Below are positions 44,683 to 55,400 of a stretch of DNA of 64,000 nucleotides, piece after piece (within the stretch, counting starts at the first letter, position 1; every line of letters starts with the position of its first letter). This stretch comes from Locusta migratoria (Eukaryota > Arthropoda > Insecta > Orthoptera > Acrididae). Location of the stretch: NCBI GenBank assembly GCA_026315105.1, contig CM048750.1, positions 166,436,549-166,500,548 of the forward strand. The letters are read 5' to 3'. Made by a program: the position numbers and the translations under genes. The notes beneath the pieces were generated by a model, which saw only the letters and a list, made by a program, of their open reading frames with translations, was not told the origin of the DNA and did not search any database.

Positions 44683-44879
44683 CTTATCGACTGTCGTGCA
44701 TGTAGGATTTTCATCTGGTGCACACCGTATGTTTTGCCTCCTCCATTTGGATGAAAGGGGACAGAGGTAAGATGTGAGGTACTTTTATTTGCTGCAGAAG
44801 TAACAAAAATATGCAGACATGAACCAGGGGCCATTATGAGAAACAAATGTCCTAGAAAGCCTTTCAATTACAAAAATGT

Positions 44880-46165
44880 GGACTAGGGCTACATCATCCA
44901 TCGTAGTTGACTTCATCTAAGGAAATGTAGATAGTTGGACAATATGTTGACCATCACCAGCCACATAGCTTGCCAAAGGGGCTTGCAAAATTGACATGAA
45001 TGTGGTTCCACGATTGACTTGGTGTAGGCCAAGAGCAAAAGTGTGCCAAGGAGCGATGTGCTGACCAGCACACTGCAGGCATGTATGAACCAATTTCTCT
45101 ATTGCTGCATCAATACCTGGTCAGTATACAAATTGTCGTGTGAGCACCTTCATGCACATCATACTCCTGTGACCACAGTGCAAGAGAGCCACTGCGAAAC
45201 TGGAGGGACCATGACATGAGGTTCACCTGATTCAGTACTCGGGAAGAGAACGTCATGAACAACTGACAGTCAGTGCCACAGTTGGAAATATGAGCAGAGT
45301 GACCCAGCCTCCTTGAAGAAAAAATGTTTGGTTCATCCATACCTTATGGAGTACCTCATCCTGTTGAGTGGGCTGCACTGTGAGCTGTTATAGGAAGCCT
45401 CTCTAATGCTTGTTGTCATTTCTAATTTATCTGTAAGACAACAACTTCTTCTCTGTTGAAGGAGAGGTTGGGATTCATGGTTATATGAGACAATGTGTTG
45501 ACATTAGCATGCTGCATTGTGGACTGATAATAAATCTCACACTTGTAAACACTCAAAACAAAGTCCAACATTGGAGACGTGTGGCCCACACAGAGAGGTG
45601 GAACGTTGTTCAGTCAGATGGAATTTAGTATCATAAAGGGACACATGTAACTTTTGAACAGCATAGATAATAGCTAATGTTTCTTTTTTGGTCTGGGAAT
45701 AATTTTGTTGTGCATCTGTCAGTATCTTGGAGGCATAGGTAGTTGGCTACTCAGAGCCATCTTCAAGCCTGTAAACCAGGAGTGATCTAATTTCGTGCTG
45801 GAAAGCATCAGTGGTGTGAACAAGTTGATTACCGAGTATGAAAGTGCTAAAAGATGCTGAAGATTTCAGTAGACTTGATTGGCATGACTGGTGCTTCACA
45901 AGCAGATACCATACAAATGGAATGGGGTTTTTTCTTTTTTTTTTGTATAATGCATTCAATTGGACGACCTCAGCCACTCTTGGAAGGAACTTGGAATAGT
46001 AGCTGATCTTGCCTAGAAAGGATTGGAATTCCTTTAGATTATTTGGGTAGTGGAACTTATTAACTGCCACAATGAGCTGTGACATAGAGCGGATCTTCTT
46101 TTGACAGAATATGTCCCAAGTTCTCAATTTCGTATCCACACTTGTGAACATCAAAACAGTGATTT
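44880..46165 (-). pseudogene. Ty3/Gypsy element G3 fragment (RT end, RNase H remnant, integrase zinc domain)
   Basis: A different Gypsy family lies directly upstream of G2 in the same orientation. The minus-strand frame at 46154-45747 reads NLKEFQSFLGKISYYSKFLP and LNALYKKK, then FSTFILG. A decayed segment leads to the integrase zinc region near 45130-45060 (GIDAAIEKLV, TCLQC). The start of the core is near 44960 (PLASYVAG in one frame). There are no LTRs. Confidence 0.7.
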
Positions 46166-46344
46166 CTTGCGTAACATGCTGTTGTCATTTCTGGACTGGC
46201 CATGAACTGGAATTGACTGATCACGATAACCAACCAACAGAGACATAAAGAGCTAAAAATTTGTACAGTTACTAATGTCTACCCGGGGAAGGTTTTAGGC
46301 ACGATTTTATGGCGATTATATATATATATATAAATTGATGCAAA

Positions 46345-46837
46345 GAAAATTATAGAGGGAAACTTTCCCGGTGGGATAAACAAAAATAAAAATAGAAAAC
46401 AGATGACTTACCAAAAGAACTGGCTCGTCGATAGAAACAAATAAAATAAATAAAATCACACACAAACACACATACAAGCTTTCGCAGCCTAGCTGCTTCG
46501 TCAGGCAGAAGGGAAGGAGAGACAAAAGGAAATGGTGAGGGTTTCAAGGGAGTGGATAAGGAGTCATTCCAATCCCGGGACAGGAAAGACTTACCTTGGG
46601 GGGAAAAAAAGAGGGTAAACAAAAACACACACACCCACACATTTACACAGACACTTGGCGCCTGTGTAAATGTGTGGGTGTGTGTGTTTTTGTTTACCCT
46701 CTTTTTTTCCCCCAAGGTAAGTCTTTCCTGTCCCGGGATTGGAATGGCTCCTTACCCCCATCCTTAAAACCCTCATCATTTCCTTTTCCCTCTCCTTCCC
46801 TTCTGCCTGATGAAGCAGCTAGGCTGCGAAAGCTAGC

Positions 46838-46890
<53 letters not shown>
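46345..46890. repeat. Large palindrome made of two Penelope terminal repeats
   Basis: The left half (46350-46655, minus orientation) and right half (46662-46840, plus orientation) are near-perfect complements. The shared stretch runs from the gcaaagctttcg/aagcagc block through ggagtcattccaatcccggg to ccacacatttacacag, centred near 46660. Each half contains a hammerhead-like motif (46476-46505 minus; 46807-46836 plus) with the same GCAGC/GCTGC stem. The left end has the 'gggaaactttcccggtggg' terminus. Confidence 0.85.
46842..46888. repeat. (GT)n microsatellite
   Basis: A run of GT following the plus-strand hammerhead-like motif. Confidence 0.95.
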
Positions 46891-46891
<1 letters not shown>

Positions 46892-47340
46892 ATTTGTTGC
46901 TATTACTGCCTGTGCCCTTTCGCCTGGAAAGTGTACTTCTTCTATTTTGTGAATGTCTTTTCGGTGTACGCTTATCATGTCCGAACGACAAAGATGCAGA
47001 AACTTAAATATTTGTACATTTACTAATTTATACATGAGGAAGGTTTTAGGCATGGTTTTATAGCAATCTGATAGATGTTTACTAATTTGAAGAATATAAT
47101 GCAAAATTCTGAACAATAATTACTCTTTGAAAATTATATTTAGTCTTTGAAAATGGTTTTATTGGTTGCATTGTTGTTTGAGGGTTGATAATGATAAGAG
47201 TGGAGTACATTAGGATGGAAAGTTATCGGTGTATATAAAATTCTGTGTGTGTGTGTGACTATTTCGCAGAGCAGGGAAAACTACAGAACGCAAGCGAATG
47301 GTCTGTGTGTAATTATTCTCCGGAGTCTCCCGTTGTACAC
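46891..47340. other. No gene confirmed
   Basis: AT-rich DNA between the palindrome and the Penelope RT. The last 60 bp may be decayed RT sequence. Confidence 0.4.
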
Positions 47341-48540
47341 CATAGCAGTTCCATGCCGATAGTTATAAGGATGGCCCCCTCGTACACAAACTTATTTATG
47401 GGACACTTAGAGGGAGCCTTCCTGGATACCCAAGCCTTTCAACCCGAAGTTTGGTACAGATTCATTGATGACATCTTCATGATCTGGACTAACAGTGAAG
47501 AAGAACTCCAGAATTTCCTCTCCAACCTCAACTCCTTTGGTCCCATCAAATTCACCTGGTCCTATTCCAAACCCCATGCCACTTTCCTTGATGTCGACCT
47601 CCATCTGTCCAACAGCCAACTTCACACATCCATCCACATAAAACCAATCAACAAACAACAATACCTCCATTATGACAGCTGCCATCCATTCCACATCAAA
47701 CGTTCCCTTCCCTACAGCTTAGGTCTTCGTGGCAAAAGAATCTGCTCCAGTCCCGAATCCCGGAACCAGTACACCAATAACCTATTAAGAGCTTTCACAT
47801 CCCACAGCTATCCTCCTGATTTGGTGCAGAAGCAAATTACCAGAGCCCTTTCCTCATCCCCCCAAATTCAGAACCTTCCACCAAAGAACCCCAGAAGTGC
47901 CCCTTTTTGTCACCGGATACTTTCCGGGACTGGAGCGGACTCTGAATGTGGCTCTCCAGCAGGGATACAACTTCCTTAAATCCTGCCCCGAAATGAGATC
48001 CATCCTTAATGACATCCTTCCCACTCCACCAAGTGTGTCTTTCCGCTGCCCACCTAACCTTCGTAACCTCCTAGTCCATCCCTATGAAATCCCCAAATTA
48101 CCTTCCCTACCTTCTGGCTCCTATCCATGCAACCGCCCCCGTTGTAAAACCTGCCGTATGCACCCTTCCACCACCACTTACTCCAGTCCAGTAACCCGGA
48201 AGGTGTACACGATCAAAGGCAGAGTCACTTGCGATAGCACCCATGTGATTTACCAGCTGACGTGCCTGCACTGTGAAGCGTTCTATGTGGGAATGGCCAG
48301 CAACAAACTGTCCATTCGCATGAATGGTCACAGGTAGACAGTGTTTGTTGGTAATGAAGATCACCCTCAGGCTAAACATGCCTTGGTGCATGGCCAGCAC
48401 ATATTGGCGCAGTGTTACACCGTCCAGGTTATCTGGATACTTCCCACCGACACCAACCTTTCAGAATTCCAGAGATGGGAACTTGCCCTTCAGCTTATTC
48501 TCTCCTCCCGTTGCCCACCTGGTCTCAACCTCCGCTAATT
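47341..48540 (+). pseudogene. Penelope-like element P4: RT C-terminal half and GIY-YIG endonuclease
   Basis: The most complete Penelope coding copy here. The RT starts at motif B (MAPSYTNLFMGHLE), with motif C as YRFIDDIFMIW, then FTWSYS, HATFLDVDL and the thumb region. A frameshift near 47900 leads into LKSCPEMRS and PPNLRNLLVHP. The zinc stretch is CNRPRCKTCRMHPS (48129-48170). The GIY-YIG domain follows (HVIYQLTCLHCEAFYVGMAS, RMNGHR). A TAG at 48335-48337 replaces the Gln found in P1. The last part (NEDHPQAKHALVHGQ, PTDTNLSEF) reads on to TAA near 48538. The first half of the RT is missing. Confidence 0.88.
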
Positions 48541-48935
48541 CAAATCCTGCCCACCATCTTTAGCATCTTTGCCTCGGTTCTGTGGACAGAGCCTCTGCCT
48601 CAAGTGGTATCTCTGTCCAACTTCTTTGCTTTTTACAAATGTCTGTCTAGGTGTGTTTGTGTTTGGATATGTGTGGATGTGTGTGTATTTGTTTACCTTC
48701 CTTTTTTTTCCCCCTAAAGTAAGTCCTTCCACTCCTGGGATTGGAATGACTCCTTTTCCACTTTCTTAAAACCCATCTCCTTCCCTTTCTCCTCCCCTTT
48801 TTTCCTCTTATCCTGAAGAAGCGACCAACAGTTGCGAAAGCTTGTATGTGTGTTTGTGTTTTGTTTATTTGTGCCTATCGACGAGCTGGTCCTTTTGGTA
48901 AGTCATCCGTTTTCTATTTTTTATATAAATATAAA
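48541..48935 (+). other. 3' terminal region of Penelope element P4
   Basis: It follows the nuclease stop directly and holds, in order: gtttaccttcctttttttcc, ggattggaatgactcc, the pyrimidine-rich block, the hammerhead-like motif (48813-48844), then gacgagctggtccttttggtaagtcatc. This continuity shows that the palindromic repeats elsewhere in the window are Penelope ends. Confidence 0.8.
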
Positions 48936-49110
48936 TATAAAAGTGGAGGAGAAAGGGAAGGATATGGGTTTTAAGGAAGTGGAAAAGGAGTCATTCCAAT
49001 CCCAGGAGTGGAAGGACTTACCTTAGGGGAAAAAAAGGAAGGTAAACAAATACACACACACTCACACATATCCAAACGCAAACACACCTAGACAGACATT
49101 TGTCAGGCAG
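48936..49110 (-). repeat. Penelope terminal repeat, inverted fragment
   Basis: Reverse-complement copy of 48650-48790, including ggagtcattccaatcccagg and ggaaggtaaacaaatacaca. Facing P4's own end, it forms an inverted pair. Confidence 0.75.
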
Positions 49111-49620
49111 AATATGGTTGGAGGGTAAAAATAATCTGACGAATGAATAGAAGTGAAAACATGTAGAAAAATGATCGGAAATGTCGGAAGAACAGATGGA
49201 AATATTGAAAAACGGGAATTGAAATAATTGCGAAGTTGCTGCGAAATGCCGAAAATTGTTACGAAAAGCCGAAAATTGTTATGAAGTGCCAATTAAAGGT
49301 TATAGTAAACTGAAGTTGTGAGATGGTGTTAGCGCAGTAAAATGAGAAATGTAGATGAACGGGGGATATTATCGAGATGCAGTTTTGAAATCGGTATCTA
49401 CGAGAATATGAATAAAAAATAATAAAAAATAATAAAGACATTGGTCGTTTTGTTTGGTTAGTCTAATTAGCCTGGAGAAAATTGAATAGTAAACTAAGAA
49501 GGGAGATAAAATTAGAGTACAACATAAACAGAAGGAGAAAGTAAGATGACAGAAAAGATTTGGAAAGGTAACAGAGCAATAACAAATGATCGTGATTGTT
49601 AGATTCAAATTGATGAAATG
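49111..49620. other. No gene seen; unclassified insert between Penelope ends
   Basis: A-rich sequence with short internal repeats (cgaaaattgttacgaa / cgaaaattgttatgaa; aataaaaaataataaa). It separates two Penelope terminal units. Confidence 0.45.
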
Positions 49621-50165
49621 TAAATTATAGAGGGAAACTTTCCCAGTGGGATAAACAAATATAAAAAAATAGACTTACCAAAAGGACCGGCTCATCAATA
49701 GATACAAATAAAATCACACACAAACACACATACAAGCTTTCGCAACCGTTGGTCACTTCTTCAGGATAAGAGGAAAAAAGGGGAGGAGTAAGGGAAGGAT
49801 ATGGGTTTTAAGGAAGTGGAAAAGGAGTCATTCCAATCCCAGGAGTGGAAGGACTTACCTTAGGGGAAAAAAAGGAAGGTAAACAAACACAAACACACCT
49901 AGACAGACATGTCTGTCTATGTGTGTTTGTGTTTGGATATGTGTGAGTGTATGTGTCTGCATTTGTTTACCTTCCTTTTTTTCCCTTCCCTTTCTCCTCC
50001 CCTTTTTTTCTTCTTATCCTGAAGAAGTGACCAACAGTTGCGAACGCTTGTATGTGTGTTTTTGTTTTATTTATTTGTGCCTATCGATGAGCCGGTCCTT
50101 TTGGTAAGTCATCTGTTTTCTATTTTTTTCTATTTGTTTATCTCACTGGGAAAGTTTCCCCCTAT
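49621..50165. repeat. Large palindrome of two Penelope terminal repeats
   Basis: It begins 'ttatagagggaaactttccc' and ends with the complement 'gggaaagtttccccctataa'. The minus-oriented half carries a motif at 49734-49765 (stem GTGACC/GGTTGC). The plus half has one at 50019-50050 whose GAAA is mutated to GAAC. The centre is near 49910 (acagacatgtctgt). Confidence 0.85.
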
Positions 50166-50425
50166 AATATATATAAAATAGAAAATGGATGACTTACCCA
50201 AAGGACAGGCTGGTTGACAGACACAAAAAATCACACACAAACACACATACTAGCTTTCGCAACCGTTGGTCGCTTCATCAGGAAAAGAGGAAGACAGGAG
50301 AGGAGAAAGGGAAGGATATGGGTTTTAAGGAAGTGAAAAAGGAGTCGTTTGAATCCCAGGAGTGGAAGGACTTATCTTAGGGGAAAAAAACAAAGGTAAA
50401 CAAATACACACACACACTCACACAT
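50166..50425 (-). repeat. Penelope terminal repeat interrupted by LINE A3
   Basis: A minus-oriented terminal unit with an intact motif (50252-50282, stem GCGACC/GGTTGC). It is cut by LINE A3 at 50425 and resumes at 56021-56070 (cacatatccaaacgcaaacg). Confidence 0.8.
50414..50425 (+). repeat. Target-site duplication of LINE A3, left copy
   Basis: acactcacacat, repeated exactly at 56021-56032. Confidence 0.92.
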
Positions 50426-51032
50426 CCCCCCAGGGGGCCCACAGCTCTTTTGTGGGTACGTGTGTGGCGCGCACGGGGCCCCGAGCCGAAGCGACCTTTC
50501 TTCCGTCCCAGGCCGCTTCCCTCTTTCCCCCCCCGGTCTGTGCCTTCGCCCGGAGACGGGCGTTTTTCATCAGTCAAAGGTTTCTTTTTCGCTTCCTGTC
50601 TTCTCTTCTTGGTCCTCTTCCTTTCTTGTTCTTCAGCCTTCTCCTATTTTTCCTTTCTCCTTGTTCTTGACTCACCCTTTAATCTCCGCCTCGGCGTTTG
50701 AGATTCTCCCTCCTTCATCCCTTTCTCTCCTTCCTCCTTTCTTTCCTCCCTGTGCGTGTCTGAAGGTCGACCCACGCTCTGCGTAGCCGGTGACGGGGTA
50801 AGGCGTAACTCCCCGCCCCGGGTAGACATGTAGGGCACGTACGTACCCCCCGGTAAAGGCCGGGCCCAGGGAGGGGTGATTACCCGAGCTGATACCTTCC
50901 GAACATGCCGATTGGTCCCTCCGTCCGTTCTCGGGAGGTGTGACATGAGGTGCGAACAGTCACCTAAGGCGGGTGCGCCCTCAGTGAGGGCCCCCACAAG
51001 GAAGGAGCGCGCCATCGGAGACGCCGGTAATC
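50426..51032 (+). promoter_or_regulatory. 5'UTR of LINE A3
   Basis: CCCCCC-A-GGGGG hairpin, cccacagctcttttgtgggt, a pyrimidine-rich block and a GC-rich block as in A2. The GC-rich block is close to A2, while the pyrimidine-rich block differs. Confidence 0.6.
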
Positions 51033-52439
51033 ATGGGGGACACCTCCGCTATGAAACCTTCCACATCGTCTATAACCTTGACCCATAAGCGGAAACATGA
51101 TTCTCAGCCACAGAAAGCATTGCCAAACATTCCTACGTTCCTGGTGGTATCACGTACCGACGATAAGGATTTTTCTGCAGTAAATCCGTTCATTATTCAG
51201 AAGGGTGTCGATGCGATCGCTGGTCCCTTGAAGACCTGCTCTAGGCAGCGCAACGGGACCTTGTTGCTCGAAATAGAAAATGCATTCCAGGCGCAGAAGT
51301 TACTTCGAGCTACCCTTGTACATACTTTCCCTGTGAAAGTGGAGGCCCACCGCACCCTCAACTCTTCGCGGGGGGTAGTGTTTTCTAGATCACTGGATGG
51401 GTTATCGGACGAGGAGATATTGAACTATATGTCCGATCAGGGAGTCACGGATGTTCATCGCGTGATGAAAAAGATTAACAATGAACTCGTGCCAACCCGT
51501 ACTGTCTTCTTGACTTTTGACAAGGTTGACCTGCCATCGAAAGTGAAAGCGGGCTACGAGGTCATTTCCGTCCGCCCGTACATACCAAATCCTACACGCT
51601 GCTTCCATTGCCAAAGGTACAATCATACCAGTAAATCTTGTCCAAATGCAGCCAAGTGCGCCACCTGTGGCAGGGACGCTCATGAGGGTGAATGTCTACC
51701 TCCATCCCCTCGCTGCATTAATTGCATGGGTGACCATGCTGCTTCTTCACGGGACTGCCCCGTTTATAAAGAAGAGCGGGTCATCCAAGAGATTCGCGTG
51801 AAGGAGAAGGTCTCGACCTATGCCGCTCGGAAGTTATTAGCTAGTAGGAAGCCCGCAGTACTCCCGTCAGGTACTTTCAGCCAGGTCCTCGCCTCCCCTC
51901 GACCAACTAAGGAGGTGGGCATTCAGACTTGCAATTTAACGTTCAGTGACACTGTCGTCAGATCGGCTAGCCCGAAAATTGCTCGTTCCACCTCTCCGAT
52001 GCCTTCTACCCGTGCTACACTGAATTCGTCGACCAGTTCACACACATCCCAGGCACCCAAATCTGCTGCCCGGAGTTCAAAAAGGGAACCCGTCCGCGAA
52101 GATTTTCTCAAGGCTCCGACTTCTCAATCGTCAACCGCTTCTTCAACCCGTCATGCTTCTAAGAAGGCTTCCAAAAAAGAACAGCCCCCACCTTCCCCGC
52201 CGCGGCGTGACTCGTCGGTCGCGCCATCCAACAGTTGCCGGCCTCGGCCGTCTTCTGTTTCACCGGGACGCTCCGTTAGCCGGGCACCCGGCCGTCTACC
52301 GGCGGTGGAAGCTGCCCCTCCTGATCAACTCCGGGAGGTGGCAGACGCGTCGATCGAACCAATGGAACATGACCCTTTGCCACTAGATGGCGATAGCAGT
52401 GCTCCCTCGAAATCCGGTCCTCAGGGGCCGTCGAGGTGA
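51033..52439 (+). CDS. LINE A3 ORF1: gag-like nucleic-acid-binding protein, 468 aa
   Basis: The ATG at 51033 (MGDTSAMK) is six codons upstream of the site used in A2; an internal ATG at 51051 matches the A2 start. Zinc knuckles are CFHCQRYNHTSKSC, CATCGRDAHEGEC and CINCMGDHAASSRDC. The protein has the same domain plan as A2 and only conservative differences, yet the DNA differs strongly at silent sites up to about codon 390. This indicates a separately evolving lineage under purifying selection. The last 75 codons are nearly identical to A2. The frame is fully open. Confidence 0.9.
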   Translation: MGDTSAMKPSTSSITLTHKRKHDSQPQKALPNIPTFLVVSRTDDKDFSAVNPFIIQKGVDAIAGPLKTCSRQRNGTLLLEIENAFQAQKLLRATLVHTFPVKVEAHRTLNSSRGVVFSRSLDGLSDEEILNYMSDQGVTDVHRVMKKINNELVPTRTVFLTFDKVDLPSKVKAGYEVISVRPYIPNPTRCFHCQRYNHTSKSCPNAAKCATCGRDAHEGECLPPSPRCINCMGDHAASSRDCPVYKEERVIQEIRVKEKVSTYAARKLLASRKPAVLPSGTFSQVLASPRPTKEVGIQTCNLTFSDTVVRSASPKIARSTSPMPSTRATLNSSTSSHTSQAPKSAARSSKREPVREDFLKAPTSQSSTASSTRHASKKASKKEQPPPSPPRRDSSVAPSNSCRPRPSSVSPGRSVSRAPGRLPAVEAAPPDQLREVADASIEPMEHDPLPLDGDSSAPSKSGPQGPSR

Positions 52440-52488
52440 CCCCGCATGCTAGTTGGTTTTTATCCTTATTTCTTATTTCATTTTTATC

Positions 52489-55400
52489 ATGGCACTCCTT
52501 CAATGGAACATTCGAGGCATTCGCTCCAATCGGGAGGAGTTAAAACTAGGCGACTTTAATGCCCACCACCCCCTATGGGGCTCTCCGGCACCTTGTCCGA
52601 GAGGCTCCCTTTTGGTGGACATTCTCCACCGCCTCGATCTTGTCTGCCTCAACACCGGTGCACCAACCTTCCTTTCTGACACAACACACACTTATTCCCA
52701 TATAGACCTCGCAATATGCACTCCGCAGCTTGCCGGTCGGTTTCAGTGGTACGCACTTTCTGACACGTACTCAAGTGACCATTTCCCTTGTATCATCCAC
52801 TTCCTACATCATTCCCCATCTCCACGTCCCACCAGTTGGAACATTTCTAAAGCCGACTGGGGGCTTTATTCTTCCATGGCTGTTTTTCACAATCAGAATT
52901 TTCCCAACTGTGACAGTCAGGTCGAATACCTCACAGAGGTTATTCTCACTGCTGCTGAACGTTCCATACCTCGTACATCCTCTTCTCCACGTCGTGTCCA
53001 GGTCCCTTGGTGGACTGCAGCCTGCCGCGACGCGCTTCGAGCCCGGCGCCGTGCTTTACACACCTTTCGCCGCCACCCAACTTTGGAGAATTGCATCAAT
53101 TACAAACGTATGAGAGCGCAGTGCCGTCGTATCATAAACGACAGCAAGAAAGCTTGCTGGACTGCTTTTACTAGTTCTTTTAACCGTTTTACTCCCTCCA
53201 CTGTTGTCTGGGGTGGCCTACGCCGTTTGTCCGGCATCAAGGTCCACTCCCCGATTCCTGGCCTGACCATGGAGAACGCGGTCCTCGTGGACCCAGCTGA
53301 TGTTTCAAACGCATTGGGTCGTTTCTTTGCGGAGGTTTCGAGCTCTGCCCGTTACCACCCTGCCTTTCTCCCTCGCAAACAGGTAGAGGAGGCACGGCCG
53401 CCTTCTTTCCGCTCTTTTAATCATGAAAATTATAACGTCGCCTTCACCATGCAGGAGCTAGATCGTGCTCTCGCCCTGTCCCGGTCTTCTGCTCCCGGGC
53501 CGGATTCCATTCATATTGAGATGCTGAAGAACCTCTCTCCTGCGGGCAAGTGCTTTCTTCTTAGTACCTACAATCGCATATGGACTGAAGGTCATGTTCC
53601 CACAAGTTGGAGTGAAGCCATTGTTGTCCCCATCCCCAAACCAGGGAAGGACAAACACCTTCCTTCCAGTTATCGCCCCATTTCTCTGACGAGCTGCGTC
53701 TGTAAGGTGATGGAACGCATGGTTAACGCTCGGTTGGTCTGGCTCCTCGAATCTCGCCGCCTCCTGACTAATATCCAATGCGGTTTTCGTCGACACCGCT
53801 CTGCTGCTGACCACCTCGTTACGTTGTCGACCTTCATTATGAACAACTTTCTAAAGAAGCGTCAAACAGTAGCAGTGTTCTTCGACTTGGAGAAGGCATA
53901 CGATACCTGTTGGAGAGCGGGCATTCTCCGCACATTGCACAGATGGGGCCTTCGGGGCCGCCTTCCTCTTTTCATTCAAGCGTTTTTGGCGGATCGCAAG
54001 TTCCGGGTACGGGTGGGCTCTGTTTTGTCAGATGCCTTTTGCCAGGAGAATGGGGTACCACAGGGCTCCGTCTTGAGTGTGGCGCTCTTTGCCATTGCAA
54101 TCAATCCGATCGTAGATTGCCTTTCAGCTGACGTCTCCGGATCTCTTTTTGTTGACGATTTCGCAATTTATTGTAGCGCCCAGCGGACGTGTCTCTTGGA
54201 GCGTTCTCTCCAACGCTGTCTTGACCGTCTATATTCCTGGAGCATCGCAAACGGCTTCCGATTCTCCACTGAGAAAACTGTGTGTATCAATTTCTGGAGA
54301 TACAAGGAATTTCTTCCACCTTCTCTACGTCTCGGCCCTGTTGCTCTCCCTTTCGTGGAGACTACAAAATTCTTGGGACTCATGTTGGATCGGAAACTTT
54401 GCTGGTCCACACATATGTCCTACCTGGCTGCCCGTTGTGCCCGATCCCTTAACGTTCTTCGTGTCCTCAGTGGCACGTCATGGGGAGTGGATCGTACCGT
54501 CCTGCTTCACCTTTACCAGGCCATTGTTCAGTCGAAGCTCGACTATGGAAGCCTTGTATACTCTTCAGCACGGCCGTCGATTCTCCGCCGTCTCAACTCT
54601 ATCCACCATCGTGGATTACGTCTGGCGACCGGTGCATTTTATACCAGCCCTGTTGAAAGTCTGTATGCCGAGGCTGCTGTATTACCCTTGACCAATGGAA
54701 GTGACATACTCTTGTGTCGGTACGCATGCCGCCTACGGTCGATGCCCAACCATCCATCTTACAGATTATTTTTTGACGACTCACTCGATCGCCAATATCA
54801 GTTGTCTGCGATTGCCTTGCTTCCACCGGGAGTTCGGTTTCACCGCCTGCTACAGCGGCTCGATTTTACCCTTCCTTCCACCCTTCGGTTGATCGAAAGC
54901 CCATTGCCACCGTGGCATCAGGCCCAGGTTCACACACACCTCGAACTTAGTTCGCTCCCCAAGGAGAGCACTCCGAATTTGGTATTCCGCTCGAGGCTTG
55001 TCGAACTCCGTTCGCGGTTCGATAATGCCGTATTTATTTACACTGATGGTTCCAAGAGCACTGCCGGTGTCGGATCTGCCTTCGTCGTCGGGGACAACCG
55101 TTTCCAATACAAGCTCCCTGACCGGTGCTCAAACTTCACGGCTGAGCTTTTCGCCCTCCACCAGGCCGTTTTGTATACCTGCCGCCACCACCACCCTTTC
55201 TATGCCATATGTTCTGACTCCCTTAGTGACCTGCAGAGTCTTAAGGACCCTTTCTCGAACCATCCTCTCGTGTATCGGATCCAACGCTCCCTCCAGTTGC
55301 TGGCGGATGACAGCTGTCACGTTTCTTTTCTGTGGGTCCCTGGCCATGTGGGTGTGCCCGGGAATGAGGCCGCCGACACAGCAGCCAAGGCAGCAGCTCT

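Larger units (their letters stand above)
41655..44870 (-). mobile_element. Ty3/Gypsy element G2 (protease, RT, RNase H, integrase), no LTRs seen
   Basis: Minus-strand order: protease (44682-44443), RT (44456-43343), RNase H (43240-42838), integrase (42841-41655). It is the same family as G1: the integrase and RNase H match almost phrase for phrase. The 3' end stops before the GPY module and no LTR is seen on either side, so it is truncated at both ends. Confidence 0.85.

Noticed and set aside
48541..48935. Confirmed hammerhead ribozyme annotation
   Set aside because: The core and stem II fit, but the extra A, missing stem I and lack of a test mean it is reported as a finding, not as an ncRNA feature.
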